From Paramesorhizobium sp049065735 (GTDB lineage Bacteria > Pseudomonadota > Alphaproteobacteria > Rhizobiales > Rhizobiaceae): 64,000 nucleotides of DNA. Positions 26,787 to 34,287 of the stretch are shown piece after piece. A program made the translations under genes and the position numbers. Positions within the stretch are counted from its first letter, which is position 1. Every line of letters begins with the position of its first letter. The DNA is taken from NCBI RefSeq assembly GCF_049065735.1, contig NZ_JBAKHD010000003.1, positions 434,001-498,000 of the forward strand, given 5' to 3'. The notes under the pieces are model-generated. The model was not told the origin of the DNA. It was given only the letters and a program-made list of their open reading frames with translations, and made no database searches.

Positions 26787-27254
26787 TCAGTGAAAGGTTC
26801 CCGTCTCAAACTCCTCGTCGAGGTCAGGCGCGAGCCACATCTTTTCGATGTTATAGAACTCGCGCATTTCCGGACGGAAGAGATGGATGATGATATCGCC
26901 GGTATCGATCAGGACCCAGTCGCCATTCGTCAACCCCTCGACCCTGGCATTGCCGTAGCCGGCATCTTTCAGGGTGCGCAGGAGCTGATCGGCCACCGCC
27001 GTCACATGACGGTGCGAGCGGCCCGACGCGACCACCATGTAATCGCCGAGCGCCGACTTTCCTCTGATATCGATGGGAACGATCGCCTCCGCCTTGGAGT
27101 CTTCGAGACTGGCGAGGACCATTTCGAGAGCATGGGTTACGGAGTGAAGCCCGCTGACCCCAGCTGTTGAAGGAGCAAAATTGTCCTTCTTTAAGATTGC
27201 TGTTCTCAGTGTCTTTCCTTTCCAACAAGAACAACGAGGAAGGATCCCAAACAA
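26787..27254 (-). CDS. rsfS: Ribosomal silencing factor RsfS
   Basis: Member of the RsfS (Iojap) family, which binds ribosomal protein L14 and prevents subunit joining in starvation. The core is clear: ALEMVLASLEDSKAEAIVPI, then DIRGKSALGDYMVVASGRS, then TGDIIIHLFRPEMREFYNIE, ending with EKMWLAPD. The start is uncertain: the longest frame begins with a TTG, no ATG is found before the core (first ATG within the ALEM segment), and a CTG at 27209 lies behind GGAAAGG. The family normally begins shortly before the ALE segment. It lies between nadD and rlmH. Confidence 0.9.
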   Translation of the reverse strand: MFGILPRCSCWKGKTLRTAILKKDNFAPSTAGVSGLHSVTHALEMVLASLEDSKAEAIVPIDIRGKSALGDYMVVASGRSHRHVTAVADQLLRTLKDAGYGNARVEGLTNGDWVLIDTGDIIIHLFRPEMREFYNIEKMWLAPDLDEEFETGTFH

Positions 27255-27322
27255 GGACCCTACACACCCAAGATAGGCAGAGTCTCATGACAGTTTCAAG
27301 ACCTGCCTCCCTGCAATGTTAC

Positions 27323-27970
27323 TTATCCCTTATTTGTTCCCTGCTTCGCATGGCCATTACGAATCGCAGTTGACGATAGCGACGAACGCGGCCCGTGAAT
27401 GAAGGTCCATACGGGCGGGCGAAGATAAGGAAGCAGCAGCGCGTCGTCCTCGTCGATACGCGCATGGGAAAAGGTCTTGGCAAGCCGCGAAGAGAGATAG
27501 GAAAGCGTCGAACCGGGCCGGTCGATGACCGCGATGGGAAAGGTTGTGGCAATCTGCTGCCAGCGCTGCCAGCGGTGGAAGGTGACGAGGTTATCCGCTC
27601 CCATGATCCAGACGAAATGAACGCCCGGATTGCGCGCCTTGATGAGAGCAAGCGTGTCGGCGGTATAGCGCACATTATATGTCGCCTCGAACGCCGTCAC
27701 CTTGATGCGCGGATCGCGGGCAATCTTGCGGCTTTCGGCCACGCGGGTTCGAAGCGGCGCAAGCTCGCTCCTGTCCTTCAACGGATTGCCCGGCGTCACG
27801 ATCCACCAGAGCTGGTCGAGCCCGAGCTGCCGCAGCGCGATTTCCGCCACCAGCGCATGGCCGGCATGGGGCGGGTTGAACGAGCCGCCGAAAAGGCCCA
27901 CCGCCATGCCCTTCTCGACATGCGGCATTCTGAGATAGGGCGCGTCGAGGCCAGCCGTTTGATCGCTCAC
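27323..27970 (-). CDS. nadD: Nicotinate-nucleotide adenylyltransferase NadD
   Basis: A 215-residue enzyme that joins ATP and nicotinate mononucleotide to make deamido-NAD. The nucleotidyltransferase motif GLFGGSFNPPHAGH is at 25-38, with WIVTPGNPLKD and FVWIMGADNL in the middle and the ISSTxIR-type motif near the C-terminus (SSLSSTAIRNG). It overlaps proA by 4 bp and precedes rsfS, the standard rhizobial arrangement. Confidence 0.95.
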   Translation of the reverse strand: MSDQTAGLDAPYLRMPHVEKGMAVGLFGGSFNPPHAGHALVAEIALRQLGLDQLWWIVTPGNPLKDRSELAPLRTRVAESRKIARDPRIKVTAFEATYNVRYTADTLALIKARNPGVHFVWIMGADNLVTFHRWQRWQQIATTFPIAVIDRPGSTLSYLSSRLAKTFSHARIDEDDALLLPYLRPPVWTFIHGPRSSLSSTAIRNGHAKQGTNKG

Positions 27971-29256
27971 GGTCTTGTCTGGCCATTGCCGCGCACGCGG
28001 TATTTGAACGAGGTGAGCTGCTCGACGCCGACAGGCCCGCGCGCATGCATCTTGCCCGTGGCGATGCCAATCTCCGCGCCCATGCCGAACTCCCCGCCAT
28101 CGGCGAACTGCGTCGAGGCATTGTGCAGGAGAATGGCCGAGTCGATCTCGTTGAAGAAGCGCTCAACGGCTTGGGCGTCTTCCGCCACGATGGCCTCGGT
28201 GTGGTGCGAGGAATAGCGATTGATGTGCTCGATCGCTCCGCCAACCCCATCGACCAGCGCCACGGAGATAATCGCGTCCAGATATTCGGTCGACCAATCC
28301 TGCTCGCTTGCCGGCCTTGCTTGCGGGTAAAGCACGCACACCTCCTCGCTGCCGCGGATTTCGCAGCTCGCCGAGCGCAGATCGTCAAGGACAGGCACGA
28401 GATGCGTTGAAGCCACCGCGCGGTCCACCAGCAGCGTTTCCGCTGCGCCGCAAATACCGGTGCGCCGCATCTTGGCGTTGACGGCAATGCTTCGCGCCAT
28501 GGCAAGATCGGCGGTGGCATCGATATAGAGATGGCACAGCCCTTCAAGATGCGCGAACACCGGCACCCGCGCTTCCGACTGAACCCGCCCCACAAGGCTT
28601 TTGCCGCCGCGCGGTATGATGACGTCAATATTGCCGCTGAGGCCCTTCAGCATCTCGCCCACCGCTGCGCGGTCCGTGGTCGGCACGATCTGGATGGCGT
28701 CTTCCGGCAGCCCCGCCGCCTTCAAGCCTTCGAGTAGCGCCGCATGGATCACCGCCGTCGATTGCGCCGAGTCTGAACCGCCGCGCAGGATCACCGCATT
28801 GCCGGCTTTGAGGCAGAGCGCCCCGGCATCGGCGGTCACATTCGGGCGGCTCTCATAGATGACACCGACGACGCCGAGCGGCGTGCGCACCCGCTCGATA
28901 TGGAGGCCGTTCGGGCGATCCCATTCCGCGATGATATCGCCCACCGGGTCCTTCAGTTCCGCAATCGCCCGCACCCCATCGGCCATGGCGCGGATCCGGT
29001 CGCGGGTGAGTTTCAGCCGGTCGAGCATGGCGGCGGAAAGCCCCGCTTCCTCGCCATTGGCGATATCGAGGGCATTCGCCGAAAGCAGCTTGACCTCGCA
29101 GCGCATCAAAGCATCCGCCATGGCGATGAGCGCCGCATGCTTGCGCTCCGCCGACGCGATGGCAAGTGGCGCAGCAGCGGCCCGTGCCTTAGCGCCGATC
29201 TCCGCCATCAGGCCTGCAATATCCGCTTCTCCGTCCGCCTTCGTCAGCATCGTCAT
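27967..29256 (-). CDS. proA: Gamma-glutamyl phosphate reductase ProA
   Basis: A 429-residue aldehyde-dehydrogenase-fold enzyme for the second step of proline synthesis (gamma-glutamyl phosphate to glutamate semialdehyde with NADPH). It has RVRTPLGVVGVIYESRPNVT, GNAVILRGGSDS and PRGGKSLV, with the active cysteine in RTGICGAAETLLVD. It overlaps proB by 4 bp (translational coupling) and nadD by 4 bp. Confidence 0.96.
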   Translation of the reverse strand: MTMLTKADGEADIAGLMAEIGAKARAAAAPLAIASAERKHAALIAMADALMRCEVKLLSANALDIANGEEAGLSAAMLDRLKLTRDRIRAMADGVRAIAELKDPVGDIIAEWDRPNGLHIERVRTPLGVVGVIYESRPNVTADAGALCLKAGNAVILRGGSDSAQSTAVIHAALLEGLKAAGLPEDAIQIVPTTDRAAVGEMLKGLSGNIDVIIPRGGKSLVGRVQSEARVPVFAHLEGLCHLYIDATADLAMARSIAVNAKMRRTGICGAAETLLVDRAVASTHLVPVLDDLRSASCEIRGSEEVCVLYPQARPASEQDWSTEYLDAIISVALVDGVGGAIEHINRYSSHHTEAIVAEDAQAVERFFNEIDSAILLHNASTQFADGGEFGMGAEIGIATGKMHARGPVGVEQLTSFKYRVRGNGQTRP

Positions 29257-30404
29257 CCCTCCACGCGCATCTCTTCACGCATCGCCGTGCCGCGCACCAC
29301 CATATCGTTGCGATGGATCATCGCCGCGCGCGCATCATATCCCAGAATCGCCGCGATCTCATTGCTCTTGTGGCCCGCGATCCTGATGGCGTCAGCCGCG
29401 TCATAGGCGACGAGCCCACGCGCCACTTCGCGCCCATCGAGGCTCATGACGGCCACCGTATCGCCGCGCTGGAAATTGCCCTCGACTTCACGCACCCCGG
29501 CGGGAAGCAGCGACTTGCCTGACCGCAGCGCCGCAAGCGCGCCATCGTCGACGACAAGCCGGCCTGCCGGTTCGAGATTGCCAGATATCCACGTCTTCCA
29601 CGCGCTGACCGGATGCGTGCTCGCCTTGAACAAGGTCGCCCGCTCGCCTCGGTCGATGGCCGAGAGCGGCCCCATCCGCGTGCCCGAGGTAATGATCATC
29701 GCCGTGCCCGCCGCATTGGCGATCTTGCCCGCGTCGAGCTTGGTCTTCATGCCGCCGCGCGACAATTCCGAGGCCGCCGCCCCCGCCATCGCCTCGATGT
29801 CAGGCGTAATCGCCTCCACCACCGGGAGGAATTGCACGTTTGGGTTGAGATGCGGCGGCGCGGTATAAAGACCGTCGATATCGGAGAGAAGGATGAGGAG
29901 GTCGGCCCCCACCATGGTGGCGACCCGCGCCGCGAGCCGGTCATTGTCGCCATAGCGGATTTCCGACGTCGCAACCGTGTCGTTTTCGTTGATGACAGGC
30001 ACAGAGCCGAGCTTCACCAGCGTCTCGATGGTGGCGCGGGCATTGAGATAACGCCGCCGCTCCTCAGTATCCGCCAGCGTCAACAGGATCTGCCCGGCGC
30101 GGAGGTTATGTCGCTCCAGCACATCCGTATAGGCCCGCGCCAGCGCGATCTGACCGACGGCGGCGGCAGCTTGGCTTTCCTCCAGCTTCAGCGCCCCCTT
30201 CGGCATGGCAAGGATGGTGCGTCCGAGCGCGATGGCCCCGGACGATACCACCAGCACCTCAACGCCCGCAGCGCTGAGGGCCGCGATGTCCTGCCCGAGG
30301 CTCTCCAGCCATTCGCGCTTCAAGCCCGTGGCGCGGTCGACCAGCAGCGCCGAGCCGATCTTCACCACAATCCGGCGATATTGCTTCAGCGCCTGCCGTT
30401 CCAT
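29253..30404 (-). CDS. proB: Glutamate 5-kinase ProB with PUA domain
   Basis: A 383-residue kinase for the first step of proline synthesis. The amino-acid kinase domain (about 8-260) starts YRRIVVKIGSALLVD and has VLVVSSGAIALGR, VPVINENDTVA and LLSDIDGLYTAPP. A C-terminal PUA domain (about 280-375) follows, including GRLVVDDGALAALRSGKSLL. It lies 11 bp after obgE and overlaps proA. Confidence 0.96.
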   Translation of the reverse strand: MERQALKQYRRIVVKIGSALLVDRATGLKREWLESLGQDIAALSAAGVEVLVVSSGAIALGRTILAMPKGALKLEESQAAAAVGQIALARAYTDVLERHNLRAGQILLTLADTEERRRYLNARATIETLVKLGSVPVINENDTVATSEIRYGDNDRLAARVATMVGADLLILLSDIDGLYTAPPHLNPNVQFLPVVEAITPDIEAMAGAAASELSRGGMKTKLDAGKIANAAGTAMIITSGTRMGPLSAIDRGERATLFKASTHPVSAWKTWISGNLEPAGRLVVDDGALAALRSGKSLLPAGVREVEGNFQRGDTVAVMSLDGREVARGLVAYDAADAIRIAGHKSNEIAAILGYDARAAMIHRNDMVVRGTAMREEMRVEG

Positions 30405-30415
30405 GGCCGCCTGCC

Positions 30416-31447
30416 CTATTCCTCTGTTGCCGCGGCGCTATTGCCCGCTTCCGCCTGCCGCGCCTCCTCGATAACAGAGGCGAGCGCGCGCAGCGCCTGC
30501 TCCAGTCCCTCGCGGCTGACAGCCGAGAGAAGCAGCGGCGTCTGCCCGCAGGCCTTCTTCAACGCCGCCGCCTTTTTCTTCCGCGCATCGCTATCCAGCG
30601 TATCGATCTGCGACAGCGCGACGATCTCGATCTTGTCGGGAAGCCCATGGCCATAAGCCTCCAGCTCGCCCCGTACCGTCTGGTACGCTTTACCGACATC
30701 CTCCTCCTGTGCCGAGACTAGGTGCAGGAGCACCCGGTTGCGCTCGACATGGCCGAGGAAGCGGTCGCCGATGCCGACGCCCTCATGCGCGCCTTCGATG
30801 AGGCCGGGAATATCGGCAATGACGAATTCGCGCCTGTCGATCCGCGCCACGCCCAGATTGGGATGGAGCGTCGTGAAGGGATAATCCGCGATCTTTGGCT
30901 TCGCCGCCGTCACGCTTGCCAGAAATGTTGATTTGCCCGCATTGGGAAGCCCCACAAGCCCGGCATCGGCGATAAGCTTCAGCCGCAGCCAGATCGTGCG
31001 CTCCTCACCCGGCAGGCCGGGATTCGCCCGGCGCGGCGCGCGGTTGGTCGAAGTGGTGAAATGCAGATTGCCGAAGCCGCCATTGCCGCCCTTGGCGATG
31101 CGGAAGCGCTGGCCGACCTCGGTCATGTCGCAAATCAGCGTCTCATTGTCTTCCTCGAATACCTGCGTCCCCACGGGCACTTTCAGCACCACATCCGCGC
31201 CCTTGGCCCCGGTCATGTTGCGGCCCATGCCATGCATGCCGGTCTTGGCCTTGAAATGCTGCTGGTAGCGATAATCGATCAGCGTGTTGAGCCCGTCGAC
31301 CACCTCCACCCAGACATCGCCGCCGCGCCCGCCATCCCCGCCATCCGGGCCGCCGAACTCGAGAAACTTCTCACGGCGGAAAGACACCGCCCCCGCCCCG
31401 CCATCGCCGGAGCGGACGTAGATCTTTGCCTGATCGAGAAATTTCAT
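30416..31447 (-). CDS. obgE: GTPase ObgE
   Basis: A 343-residue Obg GTPase acting in large ribosomal subunit assembly and stress control. The glycine-rich Obg domain (about 1-158) starts MKFLDQAKIYVRSGDGGAGA. The G domain carries G1 (GLPNAGKSTF), G2/G3 (DYPFTTL, DIPGLIEGAHEG) and a specificity motif (LSQIDTLD). The C-terminus is short with alanine/glutamate. Its usual partners rplU-rpmA lie upstream, here separated by two GNAT genes. Confidence 0.96.
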   Translation of the reverse strand: MKFLDQAKIYVRSGDGGAGAVSFRREKFLEFGGPDGGDGGRGGDVWVEVVDGLNTLIDYRYQQHFKAKTGMHGMGRNMTGAKGADVVLKVPVGTQVFEEDNETLICDMTEVGQRFRIAKGGNGGFGNLHFTTSTNRAPRRANPGLPGEERTIWLRLKLIADAGLVGLPNAGKSTFLASVTAAKPKIADYPFTTLHPNLGVARIDRREFVIADIPGLIEGAHEGVGIGDRFLGHVERNRVLLHLVSAQEEDVGKAYQTVRGELEAYGHGLPDKIEIVALSQIDTLDSDARKKKAAALKKACGQTPLLLSAVSREGLEQALRALASVIEEARQAEAGNSAAATEE

Positions 31448-31534
31448 TGCGGTGCAACCTTATTGTTTTGAGACGGCTTACAGGAAAGAAGGGAGTAAGG
31501 GAATAAGTGAGTGGGCGAGTATGTTACCGGAAAC

Positions 31535-32086
31535 TTACTCCCTTGCGCCCTTCCACTCCGGATCGGTGAAATCGATCTGGATCAGGTCCTGATCGAGATA
31601 TTGCCCCTGCACATAAAGCGATTTCCGCTCCACCCCATAGGTCTTGAACCCTAGCGTATGATAGACCCGTTTTGCAGGTTCATTCGTCGCGACCACCTTG
31701 GCTTCCAGCACCACGACATGCTTCGCCGCGTGGTCGATGATTTGCTGCACCAGCGCCTTGCCAAGTTCGAGCCCGCGCGCTTCCGGCACGACATAGACGC
31801 TGACCAGCGTGCCGCGATGGCGCTCGGTCCTGCGCTCACGCCGGTGGTGCGCGGCGATGCCGAGAAGGTTCTCGCCATCGAACGCGCCGAAAATCACATT
31901 GCCGTCCACCTGCTCCAGACGCCGCGCGAAGACAGCGTCCGAATAGGCGTTCTCCTCCTCGAAGGTCGAGCCGAAAGCCATCGGCGCGCGTTGCAGCGCG
32001 CTGAGCCGGATGGCGCGATAGCGGTGAAGGTCGCCCATGCCGAGCGCCCGCACAATGATCGTATCGCGTGCAATGGAGCCGATCAT
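31535..32086 (-). CDS. GNAT family N-acetyltransferase
   Basis: About 183 residues with the GNAT acetyl-CoA fold: an N-terminal RYRAIRLSALQRAP segment, the motif A region VSVYVVPEARGLELGKALVQ, and the late NEPAKRVYHTLGF element. The start MIGSIARD is chosen because its ATG overlaps the stop of the previous GNAT gene by 4 bp (ATGA). A start 27 bp upstream is possible, and longer frames are shadows. The substrate (protein N-terminus, amine or drug) is unknown. An inverted repeat GGAGTAAG/CTTACTCC lies between this gene and obgE. Confidence 0.87.
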   Translation of the reverse strand: MIGSIARDTIIVRALGMGDLHRYRAIRLSALQRAPMAFGSTFEEENAYSDAVFARRLEQVDGNVIFGAFDGENLLGIAAHHRRERRTERHRGTLVSVYVVPEARGLELGKALVQQIIDHAAKHVVVLEAKVVATNEPAKRVYHTLGFKTYGVERKSLYVQGQYLDQDLIQIDFTDPEWKGARE

Positions 32087-32679
32087 CTGTGCCAGCTCCT
32101 CAGCCCTACCCATGTCCGCCGGTCGAGCGTATAGCGTTCGATCGGCACATTGCCGGCGGCCAGCGAATCCATCATGCCGGTCCCGGCATATTGGAAGCCG
32201 CTCTTGTGGATGACCCGGCGCGAGCCGGTATTGGTCACCCGGCAGGAGACATGCAGCCGCTCGATATCCGTAGCGCGGAAAGCAAGGTCGATCAGCGCAT
32301 GGGAGGCTTCGGTGGCATAGCCCCGGCCCCAATAAGGCTCGCCCAGCCAGTAGCCGATTTCCAGCCCCTCGCCATGCTTATAGTCATGGATGCCGCAGCA
32401 GCCCATGAAGATGCCGGTTTCCGCCTGCGTAATGGCATAGACGCATTTGCCGATCCCGCCAGCCTTGGCGCGATTGACGAAATCCACCGCATGGGCGCGC
32501 GTGTAGGGATGCGGCATGCGGGCAAGCATTTCGGCGACGCGGACATTGCTGGCGAGATCGGCAATTGCATCCACGTCCTCTTCATGCGGCGGGCGCAGCA
32601 CCAGCCGTTCGGTGACGAGGACGGGACAATCGATCCGCCTCGAGCTTTCTTCGTCGTCCTCTAAGATTTCGGCAACCAT
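32083..32679 (-). CDS. GNAT family N-acetyltransferase (RimJ/RimL-like)
   Basis: A 198-residue acetyltransferase. It starts with an acidic N-terminus (MVAEILEDDEESSRR), then LVTERLVLRPPHEEDVDAIA, the usual opening of RimJ/RimL proteins. The EIGYWLGEPYWGRGYATEA acetyl-CoA motif follows, then the NTGSRRVIHKSGF element. GGAGGA precedes the ATG. It lies between rpmA and obgE as in Brucella relatives. A strong hairpin with a T-run sits 21 bp upstream of its start, so its expression may depend on read-through from rpmA. Confidence 0.9.
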   Translation of the reverse strand: MVAEILEDDEESSRRIDCPVLVTERLVLRPPHEEDVDAIADLASNVRVAEMLARMPHPYTRAHAVDFVNRAKAGGIGKCVYAITQAETGIFMGCCGIHDYKHGEGLEIGYWLGEPYWGRGYATEASHALIDLAFRATDIERLHVSCRVTNTGSRRVIHKSGFQYAGTGMMDSLAAGNVPIERYTLDRRTWVGLRSWHR

Positions 32680-32699
32680 TTCTCATTCCTCCAGATGCG

Positions 32700-32736
32700 A
32701 AAAAGGGAAGGTGGGGGCGTCCCATCTTCCCTTTTT
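32700..32736 (-). terminator. Intrinsic terminator after rplU-rpmA
   Basis: Left arm AAAAAGGGAAGGTGGG (32700-32715), loop GGCGT, right arm CCCATCTTCCCTTTTT (32721-32736). One G-T pair excepted, the 16 bp arms are complementary, and both strands end in a T-run, so it can work in either direction. It follows the rpmA stop by 72 bp. Confidence 0.85.
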
Positions 32737-32808
32737 GATCTCTCGGCTTGGCTGCCAAAACACCGGGTCCGATGGGACGCCGGTGCTTGGGAGTGGAGTG
32801 CGACCGGC

Positions 32809-33078
32809 TTACTCCGCTGCCTCCGTAATCGGGTTGACCGATACGAAGGTACGTCCGTTGGCTTTCGTGCGGTAGGATACGGCGCCATGCGTCAGCGCGA
32901 ACAGCGTGTGATCCTTGCCGATGCCGACATTCTCGCCGGCATGCCACTTGGTGCCGCGTTGACGCACGAGGATGTTGCCGGCGAGAACGCGCTCGCCACC
33001 GAACTTCTTCACGCCAAGGCGCTTGGACTCTGAATCGCGACCGTTGCGCGACGAACCGCCAGCTTTCTTATGTGCCAT
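32809..33078 (-). CDS. rpmA: 50S ribosomal protein L27
   Basis: An 89-residue protein beginning MAHKKAGGSSRNGRDSESKR, the very conserved L27 N-terminus near the peptidyl transferase centre, then GVKKFGGERVLAGNILVRQR and GIGKDHTLFAL. AAGGAGAA lies before the ATG. The rplU gene is upstream with two palindromic repeats in the 137 bp gap. Confidence 0.97.
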   Translation of the reverse strand: MAHKKAGGSSRNGRDSESKRLGVKKFGGERVLAGNILVRQRGTKWHAGENVGIGKDHTLFALTHGAVSYRTKANGRTFVSVNPITEAAE

Positions 33079-33100
33079 CGGTGTTCTCCTTCAAACTCTG

Positions 33101-33199
33101 GCATGATTCCCGAAAGTTGCGGACTTTCAGGTAATATCCATGCCGCTAAAACTCTAGAACATGATCCCGGAACATTCGAATGTTCCGGCCACAATCATG
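33101..33199. repeat. Two palindromic repeats between rplU and rpmA
   Basis: The first (33101-33143) is GCATGATTCCCGAAAGTTGC followed by GGACTTTCAGGTAATATCC and ATGC, a family C element. The second (33160-33199) holds the palindrome CCGGAACATTCGAATGTTCC plus GG (33168-33187) between CATGATC and ATCATG ends. Both lie inside the rplU-rpmA transcript and would form RNA hairpins. Confidence 0.8.
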
Positions 33200-33215
33200 C
33201 GGCTAATTCAAGAAC

Positions 33216-33635
33216 CTATTCGGCTGCCTCGGTCTTGGCTGCGGCCTTCTTCGGCGCTGCCTTGGCCTTCGGAGCCTCGGTTCCCTCTTCCTTCTTGGCG
33301 GCCTTCTTCGAAGGCTTTGCGCCGCCCGTCAGGATTTCCGAGATGCGGATCGTCGTCAGCTCCTGGCGATGACCGCGCGTACGCTTCGAATTCTGGCGGC
33401 GACGCTTCTTGAAGGCGATGACCTTGGGGCCACGGCCCTGCTCGACGACCTCAGCCGTCACCAGGGCGCCTTCGACGAGCGGCGCGCCGATCGTGGCCGA
33501 AGCGCCTTCGCCGACCATGAGCACTTCGCCGAATTCGACGACATCACCGGCTTCGCCGGAAACCTTCTCGACCTTCAGGAGGTCGTTGGCGGCAACGCGA
33601 TACTGCTTGCCACCCGTCTTGATGACTGCGAACAT
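33216..33635 (-). CDS. rplU: 50S ribosomal protein L21
   Basis: A 139-residue protein with the full L21 fold (MFAVIKTGGKQYRVAANDLL, VIAFKKRRRQNSKRTRGHRQ, TTIRISEI). A lysine/alanine-rich C-terminal tail of about 35 residues (KKAAKKEEGTEAPKAKAAPK and onward) is common in alphaproteobacteria and longer than in E. coli (103 residues). A purine-rich AAGGAAAAA precedes the ATG. Confidence 0.97.
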   Translation of the reverse strand: MFAVIKTGGKQYRVAANDLLKVEKVSGEAGDVVEFGEVLMVGEGASATIGAPLVEGALVTAEVVEQGRGPKVIAFKKRRRQNSKRTRGHRQELTTIRISEILTGGAKPSKKAAKKEEGTEAPKAKAAPKKAAAKTEAAE

Positions 33636-33972
33636 CTTTTTTCCTTGTCGTTCGGTCCGGCTCTCACACGGAAATCCGCATGGGCCGTCTTTTTGTCAGT
33701 CGTGACAGATTATATGGAAAAGGCCGCCGTTTCCCGGAAAAGAACACGCCAACCCGCACTCAAACCATGGGCGCAAACTTCTCCACGCCTAAAGCCGCCT
33801 GGGCTTATGGATCGAAAGGATAGCCAAGTCAAGAAATTTCCATGGAACTTCCGCCAATTTGCTCTTGTATATCGCAAGCCAAGCCGCTATCTAGCCCACC
33901 GCGCACTCAAGCAATCGCGTGCACATCGGCGGACGCAGGGAACAACGCTTCCCCAACAAGTTCGCCTTACGC
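33636..33972. other. Intergenic region with rplU promoter and tRNA promoter
   Basis: No gene is seen in these 337 bp. On the minus strand a TATAAT -10 box lies at 33714-33709, about 75 bp before rplU. On the plus strand TTGTAT, 17 bp, then TATCTA (about 33866-33894) could serve the tRNA gene. No clear ribosomal-protein leader structure was recognised. Confidence 0.35.
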
Positions 33973-34062
33973 GGAGAGGTGGCTGAGTGGTTGAAAGCAC
34001 CGCACTCGAAATGCGGCATAGGGGCAACTCTATCGGGGGTTCGAATCCCTCCCTCTCCGCCA
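33973..34062 (+). tRNA. tRNA-Ser (anticodon CGA)
   Basis: Class II tRNA of 90 nt. The acceptor stem GGAGAGG pairs with CCTCTCC, and the D arm contains GGCTGAGTGGTTGAAAGC. The anticodon stem CCGCA/TGCGG carries loop CTCGAAA, giving anticodon CGA for UCG codons. A long variable arm (ATAGGGGCAACTCTAT), a T loop GGTTCGAATCC, discriminator G and an encoded CCA (34060-34062) follow. An AT-rich foreign gene begins about 200 bp downstream, a common place for integration. Confidence 0.97.
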
Positions 34063-34287
34063 GTTTGCTTTTACCAACAACTTAGAGAGCTAGAGCGCGC
34101 CAGACGCGAAGCTTTCCTTGTTCTCTGTGAACTTCCATGCCGCAAAACGAAGGCGTCTTGAACAAATTCAAGTTTGACAGCGCAACGGTTTTGGCGTCAG
34201 CTTCCGTTATTGATAACACGCTCGAGCGAGTCTTAAGATTATGCCGGATAATTCAGCGACCAATATGAGCCTTTGATTATTTCGCAG

